The translations under genes were made by a program, and so were the position numbers. The notes beneath the pieces were generated by a model, which was given only the letters and a program-made list of their open reading frames with translations, was not told where the DNA came from and did not search any database. A DNA stretch of 64,000 nt from Streptomyces dengpaensis (GTDB taxonomy: Bacteria; Actinomycetota; Actinomycetes; Streptomycetales; Streptomycetaceae): contig NZ_CP026652.1 in assembly GCF_002946835.1 (NCBI RefSeq), forward strand, positions 4,402,001 to 4,466,000, read 5' to 3'. Each line of letters begins with the position of its first letter. Within the stretch, counting starts at the first letter, position 1. This document shows, piece by piece, positions 54,214 to 62,200 of this stretch.

Positions 54214-54519
54214 ATGGCAAGCATCCGTACCGCCCGCGTCCTCGCCGCCGTCTCGGCCCTGCCCCTCGCCGCCGCCCTCTTCACGGGTGTCGCGGCCGCG
54301 GACAACGGCTCCTTCGCGGACGACGGATCGAACGCGGGCGTGGCGACCGTCAGCGGCAGCGGGGTCGGAAACGACAACTACGGCAACTCCTCCACCACTC
54401 AGCAGCAGGCGATCGGCTCCGGTGCCTCGAACCAGAGCAACACCGCCCAGGTGAACGGCTCCGCGTTCACGGCCATCGACCAGTCGAACACCGTCATCAA
54501 CTTCACCGAGCTCTGGTGA
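54214..54519 (+). CDS. Small secreted protein, Asn/Ser/Gln-rich
   Basis: A 101-residue protein with a signal peptide ending AAA-DN (LPLAAALFTGVAAADNG). The mature part is polar: DGSNAGVATVSGSGVGNDNYGNSSTTQQQAIGSGASNQSNTAQVNGSAFTAIDQSNTVINFTELW. The Asn/Ser/Gln repeats recall surface or amyloid-like proteins, but no chaplin or rodlin signature is present. GGAGGAA is six bases before the ATG. A UUCG-loop terminator follows. Confidence 0.82.
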   Translation: MASIRTARVLAAVSALPLAAALFTGVAAADNGSFADDGSNAGVATVSGSGVGNDNYGNSSTTQQQAIGSGASNQSNTAQVNGSAFTAIDQSNTVINFTELW

Positions 54520-54594
54520 GCCGGGGGCCGATGCGCACACATCGGCCCGGAAGCTCCCTTGTGGGGTAGTGCTCTGTGTGGGGGTGTAACGCGT

Positions 54595-54626
54595 CTGCGC
54601 GGCGGTACTTCGGTGCCGCCGCGCAG
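54595..54626 (+). terminator. UUCG-loop terminator
   Basis: CTGCGCGGCGGTAC (54595-54608) pairs with GTGCCGCCGCGCAG (54613-54626) with one G-U pair around TTCG. It ends the small secreted-protein transcript. Confidence 0.85.
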
Positions 54627-54713
54627 GTGTGTTTACGGGAGGAGGGCGGGGTGTCGTGTGAGAGGGGCCGGTGACCTTGACAGGGAAGCCGGCCTGACGG
54701 GACAGTCGTATAT

Positions 54714-54747
54714 CTGACGGGTAGTCAGAAAGCCTAGTCAGAAAGCC
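54714..54747. promoter_or_regulatory. Palindrome and direct repeat before the ChsH2-like operon
   Basis: CTGAC-GGGTA-GTCAG (54714-54728) is a 15-base inverted repeat. TAGTCAGAAAGCC is repeated exactly twice in tandem (54722-54734 and 54735-54747), so the right half of the palindrome is duplicated. The remaining part of this 595-base gap, up to the operon start at 55115, shows nothing else clear. A TetR-family operator is a fair guess. Confidence 0.55.
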
Positions 54748-55114
54748 TTCCTTGTCCGTGCGCGGTCCAGGAGGGGCGCGGTTCGTACGAGGTCCGGGAA
54801 CGTCGCGGCCGTGCTCCTTGCCCCCACCGAGCGCCAGGGACGTGGAGGCCGGTCGACTGGCGCCCGGCGATGCGAGCGGCGTGAAAGTCGTGGGAACCGA
54901 ATGGGAACCGATCCGGCCGTCGCGGTGTACCAGATGTGTCAGGACATTGTGGGAGCGGATGCACTGGTCCGCTCCAGTTCGCCGGAGGTGTTCGGGGACG
55001 GCGAGCTGGAACGGATGAACAGGGCGGCGCAGAGCAACACGTGCTGGGGCGGGGTGAGCGGGTGCAGCGGGAGATTGTGGCAACGAAGCGGCTCGGGACG
55101 ACGAGGGGGCGGCG

Positions 55115-56212
55115 GTGAGCGGCGAGAGGGAGGGGCGGGACGCGCGCGACGGCCACGACGGGCGCGACCGTCATGACCAGGGTGACCGGTACGGCGGGCG
55201 AGATCGCCGTGCCCCGCGTGACCGGCGCCAAGGGCGTGACGGGCCTGGCGATTGGGCGGGGCGGCTCAAGTCGTTCGAGGGGCGCGCGGCCGCCGTCGCG
55301 GGCGTGGGCAAGGACCCGGTCAACGAGCCCATGATCCGGCACTGGTGCGAGGCGATGGGCGACACCAATCCGGCGTACGAGGGTCCGGACGCCGTGGCGC
55401 CACCCACCATGCTCCAGGTGTGGGCGATGGGAGGCCTCTCCGGACACGCGGGGCGCTCGGGCGCATACGACGAGCTGCTCGGGCTGCTCGACGACGCCGG
55501 GTACACCTCGGTGGTCGCCACCGACAGCGAGCAGGAGTACGTGCGGCCACTGCGCCCAGGGGACGAGATCACCTTCGACACGGTGATCGAGTCGGTCTCC
55601 GAGCGCAAGACGACCAAGCTGGGCACGGGGCACTTCGTCACGACGCGGATGGACGTACGGGCGGGAGGCGAGCTCGCGGGGACGCACCGCTTCCGGATCC
55701 TCAAGTACGCGCCCGCACACCGGAAACCGAAGGCCAGACGCCCACGCCCGGTGGTCAACCGGGACAACGCAGGATTCTGGGAGGGCGTCGAGCGGCACCG
55801 GCTGCTGATCCAGCGGTGCACAGGCTGCCGGGCGCTGAGATTCCCCTGGCTGCCGGGGTGCAACGCGTGCGGCAGTCCGGAGTGGGACACGATCGAGGCG
55901 AGCGGCGTGGGCGCCGTCTTCTCGTACGTGGTCATGCACCACCCACCCTTCCCTGCCTTCGACCCTCCCTACGCGGTCGGGCTGATCGAACTCGCCGAGG
56001 GCGTACGGATCGTGAGCAATGTGGTCGGGGTGCCGTACGACAAGGTGCGGATCGGGATGCCGGTACGGCTCGAATTCCGGCGGTACGACGATGAGTTGGA
56101 ACTGCTGGTGTTCCGAGCCGACGACACCCGTGCCATCGGTGCGGTCTCCGCGGTCAGCGGGTCTGGTGCTGCCGACGGTGGCGCGGAGGGTGGTGAGGGC
56201 GGACATGGGTGA
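55115..56212 (+). CDS. MaoC-like hydratase fused to DUF35 OB-fold (ChsH2-like)
   Basis: A 365-residue protein. After a charged Arg/Asp-rich tail (1-45) come a MaoC-like hotdog domain (~50-200, EPMIRHWCEAMGDTNPAYEG...) and a DUF35 rubredoxin-zinc plus OB-fold domain (~215-340, CTGCRALRFPWLPGCNAC). This is the layout of mycobacterial ChsH2 (Rv3542c), where the MaoC part hydrates steroid side-chain enoyl-CoA with ChsH1 and the DUF35 part binds the retro-aldolase Ltp2. The two partners follow directly, with eight- and four-base overlaps. The GTG at 55115 follows a G-rich site. The charged tail is unusual. Confidence 0.92.
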   Translation: MSGEREGRDARDGHDGRDRHDQGDRYGGRDRRAPRDRRQGRDGPGDWAGRLKSFEGRAAAVAGVGKDPVNEPMIRHWCEAMGDTNPAYEGPDAVAPPTMLQVWAMGGLSGHAGRSGAYDELLGLLDDAGYTSVVATDSEQEYVRPLRPGDEITFDTVIESVSERKTTKLGTGHFVTTRMDVRAGGELAGTHRFRILKYAPAHRKPKARRPRPVVNRDNAGFWEGVERHRLLIQRCTGCRALRFPWLPGCNACGSPEWDTIEASGVGAVFSYVVMHHPPFPAFDPPYAVGLIELAEGVRIVSNVVGVPYDKVRIGMPVRLEFRRYDDELELLVFRADDTRAIGAVSAVSGSGAADGGAEGGEGGHG

Positions 56213-56801
56213 CGGCGTACGAGACGACATGGCGCCGAGGCGAGGGGCTGGCGTACGCGACCCGCGCCCCGACCGCGGCCTGGTGAGACGCGGCGATCGA
56301 CTGCCACCGTTGGAGATCGAGATCACGCGCACGCTGATCGTCGCCGGCGCCATCGCGTCGCGCGACTACCAGGACGTGCACCACGATGCCGAGCTGGCGA
56401 GAGCGAAGGGCTCGCCGGACATCTTCATGAACATCCTGACGACCAACGGGCTGGTCGGGCGGTACGTCACCGATCACTTCGGCCCGGCCGCCGTCCTGCG
56501 CAAGGTGGCCATACGGCTCGGCGCGCCCAACTACCCGGGCGACACGATGGTGTTGACCGGCACGGTCGAGGAGGTCGACGGCGACACGGCCACGGTGAAG
56601 ATCGTCGGGGCCAACGGCGTCGGCAAGCACGTCACCGGCACGGTGACCGTGACAGTCCCGAGCACCGTCCCTGCCGGCGCCCACGTCAGCTCCAGTGCCG
56701 ACGCCGGCGCCCACGTCAGCGCACCCGCCAGTTCCAGTGCCGGCACCCCCACCTCCGCTCCCACCCCCGCTACCTCCCTCCCCGCAGGAGGCGCCTCGTG
56801 A
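56205..56801 (+). CDS. MaoC-like hydratase (ChsH1-like)
   Basis: A 198-residue single MaoC/hotdog protein. LEIEITRTLIVAGAIASRDYQDVHHDAELARAKGSPDIFMNILTTNGLVGRYVTDHFGP contains the hydratase-type D..H.D region, and KVAIRLGAPNYPGDTMVLTGTVEE closes the fold. ChsH1 pairs with ChsH2 to hydrate enoyl-CoA esters. A Ser/Ala/Pro tail (~152-198) is extra. The ATG at 56205 overlaps the preceding gene by eight bases; the frame upstream to 56019 lies within that gene. Confidence 0.9.
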   Translation: MGDGVRDDMAPRRGAGVRDPRPDRGLVRRGDRLPPLEIEITRTLIVAGAIASRDYQDVHHDAELARAKGSPDIFMNILTTNGLVGRYVTDHFGPAAVLRKVAIRLGAPNYPGDTMVLTGTVEEVDGDTATVKIVGANGVGKHVTGTVTVTVPSTVPAGAHVSSSADAGAHVSAPASSSAGTPTSAPTPATSLPAGGAS

Positions 56802-57964
56802 GCGTACGGACGAAGGACGGCCTCGGTGGTAAGGCGGCAGTGGTGGGGATCGGGGCCACTGAGTTCTCCAAGGACTCGGGGCGCAGCGAGCTGCGGCTGG
56901 CGGTGGAGGCGGTGCGGGCAGCGCTCGACGACGCCGGGCTGACGCCGGGAGACGTGGACGGGATGGTCACGTTCACGATGGACACCAGCCCGGAGATCAC
57001 CGTCGCTCAGGCGGCCGGAATGGGTGAGCTGTCCTTCTTCTCGCGGATCCACTACGGGGGCGGGGCGGCCTGCGCGACCGTCCAGCAGGCGGCGCTCGCG
57101 GTGGCGACCGGGGTGGCCGACGTGGTGGTCTGCTACCGGGCGTTCAACGAGCGGTCGGGCAGCAGATTCGGCTCGGGGGTACAGCAGCGGGAGCCGTCGG
57201 CGGAGGGGGCGGCGCTGGGCTGGTCCCTGCCGTTCGGGCTCCTCACGCCCGCCTCCTGGGTGGCGATGGCGGCCCAGCGCTATCTGCACACGTACGGACT
57301 GACACCCGAGGCGTTCGGCCATGTCGCGGTGGTGGACCGGAAGTACGCGGCGACGAACCCGGCGGCGTACTTCCACGGCAGACCGATCACCCTCGCCGAG
57401 CACGCGGCCTCGCGGTGGATCGTCGAGCCGCTGCGGTTGCTGGACTGCTGTCAGGAGACGGACGGCGGCCAGGCACTGGTGGTCACCTCGGTGGAGCGGG
57501 CCCGCGATCTGCCGCATCCCCCCGCGGTGATCACGGCGGCGGCCCAGGGTGCGGGCCGGGCGCAGGAGCAGATGACCAGTTTCTACCGGGACGATCTGAC
57601 GGGGCTGCCGGAAATGGGCGTGGTGGCCCGTCAGTTGTGGCGGACGGCCGGGCTGACTCCGGCGGACATCGACGTGGGGATTCTGTACGACCACTTCACG
57701 CCGTTCGTGCTGATGCAGTTGGAGGAGTTCGGGTTCTGCAAGCCGGGGGAGGCCGCGGACTTCGTCGCAGAGGAGCGGCTGCCGTTGAACACACATGGAG
57801 GACAGCTCGGGGAGGCGTATCTGCACGGGATGAACGGATTGGCGGAAGCGGTACGACAGCTGAGGGGCACGTCTGTGAACCAGATACCGGGGGCCGGCCG
57901 CGTCCTGGTCACCGCGGGCACGGGGGTTCCCACCTCGGGGGTCATTCTCGGAGCGGACCGGTGA
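56798..57964 (+). CDS. Thiolase-like lipid-transfer protein (Ltp2-like retro-aldolase)
   Basis: A 388-residue SCP-x/thiolase-fold protein. It starts AAVVGIGATEFSKDSGRSELRLAVEAVRAALDDAGL and has GGGAACATVQQAA, ILYDHFTPFVLMQLEEFGFC and NTHGGQLGEAYLHGMNGL. In Ltp2 of steroid degraders two tyrosines replace thiolase chemistry; here Y297 and Y341 are candidates by position, to be confirmed by alignment. It overlaps the MaoC gene by four bases (GTGA). Together the three genes mirror Rv3542c-Rv3541c-Rv3540c order. The real substrate in this organism is unknown. Confidence 0.9.
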   Translation: MSVRTKDGLGGKAAVVGIGATEFSKDSGRSELRLAVEAVRAALDDAGLTPGDVDGMVTFTMDTSPEITVAQAAGMGELSFFSRIHYGGGAACATVQQAALAVATGVADVVVCYRAFNERSGSRFGSGVQQREPSAEGAALGWSLPFGLLTPASWVAMAAQRYLHTYGLTPEAFGHVAVVDRKYAATNPAAYFHGRPITLAEHAASRWIVEPLRLLDCCQETDGGQALVVTSVERARDLPHPPAVITAAAQGAGRAQEQMTSFYRDDLTGLPEMGVVARQLWRTAGLTPADIDVGILYDHFTPFVLMQLEEFGFCKPGEAADFVAEERLPLNTHGGQLGEAYLHGMNGLAEAVRQLRGTSVNQIPGAGRVLVTAGTGVPTSGVILGADR

Positions 57965-58071
57965 GAAGGCCCGAGAGAGGCTGAGAAGTCCTGAGAACGC
58001 CTGACCGACGCCCGGAACTCTGTCCTGCCGCCTGCCGTCGGTACTGCGGCCGCGTACCGCCACGGTAGTCG

Positions 58072-58156
58072 TCCCTCAGGGATGAACCCTCAGGGTGCAG
58101 GCGCCGTTTGTCCACCCTCAGGAGGTGGGGCCTACCCCACTCCTACAACCTGAGGG
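58072..58156. promoter_or_regulatory. Four CCCTCAGG-type repeats upstream of the ECF sigma gene
   Basis: TCCCTCAGGGA (58072-58082) and ACCCTCAGGGT (58086-58096) are perfect inverted repeats with a one-base centre. CCCTCAGG recurs at 58115-58122 and CCTGAGGG at 58149-58156. They lie 63-147 bases before the start codon, the right region for an operator array or an autoregulated ECF promoter. Confidence 0.6.
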
Positions 58157-58218
58157 GGACACCGCTTCGGGACCTGCGGCCGATCCGCCAGAGTAGGGGG
58201 CGAACCTAGCGTGGAGCC

Positions 58219-58773
58219 ATGACCACACCCGTCTGCACCAGCGCTTCGAACGCCGCGACGCGGACCCTTCCGTACGCGGCCTACCCCTCGTTCGCGTCTT
58301 ACGTGAAGGCCCGCCAGCCGGTGCTGTTGCGTACCGCCCGGTCGCTCACAGCGAACCCGAGCGATGCGGAGGACCTGCTGCAGACCGCGCTGACGAAGAC
58401 GTATGTCGTCTGGGACCGCATCGAGGACCACCGGGCACTGGACGGCTATGTGCGGCGTGCGTTGCTGAACACGCGGACGTCGCAGTGGCGCAAGCGCAAG
58501 GTCGACGAGTTCGCGTGCGAGGAGTTGCCGGAGCCGGAGGGGCTGCCCGTATCGGACCCCGCCGAGCAGCAGGCGTTGCACGACGCGATGTGGCGGGCTA
58601 TCGCGAAGTTGCCGACGCGTCAGCGGGCCATGGTCGTCCTGCGGTACTACGAGGACCTGAGTGAGGCGCAGACGGCAGAGGTGCTCGGGGTCTCCGTCGG
58701 GACGGTCAAGTCGGCGGTGTCGCGTGCGCTGGGCAAGCTGCGTGAGGACCCTGAGCTGAGCCTTGTGAGGTAA
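58219..58773 (+). CDS. ECF sigma factor, SigE-family
   Basis: A 184-residue extracytoplasmic-function sigma factor. Region 2 is FASYVKARQPVLLRTARSLTANPSDAEDLLQTALTKTYVVWDRI; region 4 is AIAKLPTRQRAMVVLRYYEDLSEAQTAEVLGVSVGTVKSAVSRALGKLRED. The SigE-family label refers to actinobacterial small sigma factors of this length. No anti-sigma gene is adjacent, which is common for this group. The ATG at 58219 is the natural start. A CCCTCAGG repeat set lies upstream. Confidence 0.95.
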   Translation: MTTPVCTSASNAATRTLPYAAYPSFASYVKARQPVLLRTARSLTANPSDAEDLLQTALTKTYVVWDRIEDHRALDGYVRRALLNTRTSQWRKRKVDEFACEELPEPEGLPVSDPAEQQALHDAMWRAIAKLPTRQRAMVVLRYYEDLSEAQTAEVLGVSVGTVKSAVSRALGKLREDPELSLVR

Positions 58774-58898
58774 ACCGCACGCGGGCATCGCCCGGCTCCG
58801 CCCTGGCTGGGCCCCGCCCAGTCCCAGTTGGCCTCGCCCCGGCTGTCAGCGGAGCCGCCAGGCCGCCGCGCCCTGATCGATCATTCCCCTCCCTAGTG

Positions 58899-58916
58899 AC
58901 ATACCACTCGGTATGT
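58899..58916. promoter_or_regulatory. TetR-type operator palindrome before the acyl-CoA ligase
   Basis: ACATACC-ACTC-GGTATGT is a perfect 18-base inverted repeat with a four-base centre, 62 bases before the ligase start. Palindromes of this ATACC-N4-GGTAT form are typical of TetR-family control of acyl-CoA genes. No matching regulator gene is adjacent. Confidence 0.65.
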
Positions 58917-58977
58917 GCGCAGAATCAGCGCAGCCATTACTGCCGCATAGGCAATGTCGCCGCCCCGGGAGGACGCC

Positions 58978-60633
<1,656 letters not shown>

Positions 60634-60665
60634 CAGCGGCTCGGCGAAGCGATCAGCGCCGACCC

Positions 60666-60719
60666 GCGTACGCCGCCGGGTGGGACCCCGAACCAAGGGG
60701 CGCCCCACCCGGCGTACGC
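60666..60719. terminator. Extended inverted repeat between convergent genes
   Basis: GCGTACGC (60666-60673) and GCCGGGTGGG (60675-60684) pair with CCCACCCGGC (60704-60713) and GTACGC, with an inner CCCC/GGGG. It separates the ligase from the MFS remnant. Confidence 0.7.
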
Positions 60720-60724
60720 CCAGG

Positions 60725-61442
60725 TCATCGACGTACGGGCGCCGGAGTCCGACGACGTACGGACGTCGTGGCCCACCCCAGCGCCAGCCACACTCCCGCC
60801 ACCGCGCACACGCCGCCCCAACCCCAGTGAGTGAACGCGCTGCCCGCCAGTGCCGAGGCGAGCGCGCCGCCCGGCGAAACTGGCGACCACATACGCCGAG
60901 TTGGCGGTCGACGGAGTGGATGTGGTCGTCAACGCCAGGGTCTGGTTGGCGACATGGCCCGCCACCAGGGCCACGTGGACCACGACGGCGGCCGCGAACA
61001 GTGCCCACAGCACGCTTTCGCCGAGCCAGAACAACGGGACGGACACGGCCGCGAGCAAAGACGCGGACCGTACGACCCTGGCAGCGCCGAACCGGTCGAC
61101 GAGTCCGCCGGCAAGCGGCGCCACCGCGCTCGCGGTGAGGCCGAAGAGCCCGAAGAGCCCGGCCGTCGCGGTGGACAGCCCGTACCCTCCGTCCCCTGTC
61201 AGCAGCAGCGCCAGCGACGTCCACGGCGCGCTCCACGCCCCGAATATGTCGTGCGCGATGAGGGGGAGCAGCGCGGCCGCGAGGTAGATGTTGGCGACCG
61301 TGACGGCGGTGCACAGGGCGATGAGCGCGAGGAAGAAAGCGGGGGCCTTCGGCTCCCGTGCCTTCTGAACCTCCTGGATCTTCTGGGCCTCCCGGTCCCC
61401 CTGAACGGGGGACCGGATTTCGCGCGGGGCGGCTGACGGCAT
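60725..61442 (-). pseudogene. Decayed MFS transporter with internal deletion and frameshift
   Basis: The first ~60 residues (LALIALCTAVTVANIYLAAALLPLIAHDIFG) are transmembrane segment 1 of an MFS exporter. The next sequence (AWSAPWTSLALLLTGDGGYGLSTATAGLFGLFGL) is typical of segments 6-7, so the region between has been lost. Near 60882-60886 an extra G shifts the frame: before it reads VVASFAG, after correction by one base it reads GALASALAGSAFTHWGWGG and ends at the stop 60725-60727. Without correction the frame runs into antisense of the ligase gene. Total reach is only ~240 residues instead of ~400. It is divergent from the TetR gene that presumably controlled it. A sequencing error could explain the frameshift but not the deletion. 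Confidence 0.8.
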
Positions 61443-61504
61443 GGGCGTCGGGACTCCTGGTGGGGGGCGGTTTCACAGCCGGACGGTTCGCTGGTCAGAT
61501 CAGT

Positions 61505-61520
61505 AACCAACCATTTGGTT
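61505..61520. promoter_or_regulatory. TetR operator copy 1
   Basis: AACCAA-CCAT-TTGGTT is a perfect 16-base inverted repeat 63 bases upstream of the MFS remnant start. Confidence 0.8.
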
Positions 61521-61560
61521 GATAGCGGTTCGAGTCTCCATCGGCACCCGCCACAGTGTT

Positions 61561-61576
61561 AACCAAATGGTTGGTT
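61561..61576. promoter_or_regulatory. TetR operator copy 2
   Basis: AACCAA-ATGG-TTGGTT repeats the same inverted-repeat arms, 56 bases after copy 1 and 24 bases before the TetR ATG. Twin operators suggest the TetR protein represses itself and the divergent exporter gene. Confidence 0.8.
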
Positions 61577-61599
61577 ACTTATTCCGCTACCCTGCCCCC

Positions 61600-62184
61600 A
61601 TGACAGCGAGAGTCAGGGACCCCGAGGCCACCAAGGCCCGGATCTTCGCGGCGGCGGTCGCCGAGTTCGCCCGGTACGGCATCGCGGGCGCCCGTATCGA
61701 CCGCATCGCGACCGAGGCCAAGGCGAACAAGCAGTTGATCTACGCCTACTTCGGCAACAAGGCGGACCTGTTCGCGCACGTCCTCGGGAAGCGCATGCTC
61801 GACCTCGCCATCGCGGTCCCGGTCGACGGCGACGACGTCGAGGGCTGGATGGACCGGCTGATGGACTACCACGCCGCCCACCCCGAACTGCTGCGCCTCC
61901 TCTTCTGGGAGGGCATCGAGTACGGCACGGCCGAGCTCCCCGACGAGGCCGGGCGCCAGGAGCACTACACCCGCAAGATCGCCGCCCTCGCCGACGCACA
62001 GGCCCGCGGCGTGATCAGCGACGAGATCCCGCCCAACGACCTGCTGTTCCTGCTGGTCGCCCTCGCCGGCTGGTCCACGGCCGTGCCGCAGATGCGCCGC
62101 ATCCTGATCGGCGGCGGGGACACGGACGGGGAGCGCGTACGGGCGTCGATCCGGGCGGCGGCACGGCGCCTCACCGCCCGGTGA
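61600..62184 (+). CDS. TetR-family transcriptional repressor
   Basis: A 194-residue TetR regulator. The HTH (about residues 12-57) is TKARIFAAAVAEFARYGIAGARIDRIATEAKANKQLIYAYFGNKADLFAHVL. The C-terminal ligand domain is complete, so this gene is intact although its divergent MFS target is decayed. The ATG at 61600 lies directly after the second operator; the open frame to 61519 crosses the operators and is excluded. Confidence 0.93.
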   Translation: MTARVRDPEATKARIFAAAVAEFARYGIAGARIDRIATEAKANKQLIYAYFGNKADLFAHVLGKRMLDLAIAVPVDGDDVEGWMDRLMDYHAAHPELLRLLFWEGIEYGTAELPDEAGRQEHYTRKIAALADAQARGVISDEIPPNDLLFLLVALAGWSTAVPQMRRILIGGGDTDGERVRASIRAAARRLTAR

Positions 62185-62200
62185 CCTCCTTGGACCCCGC

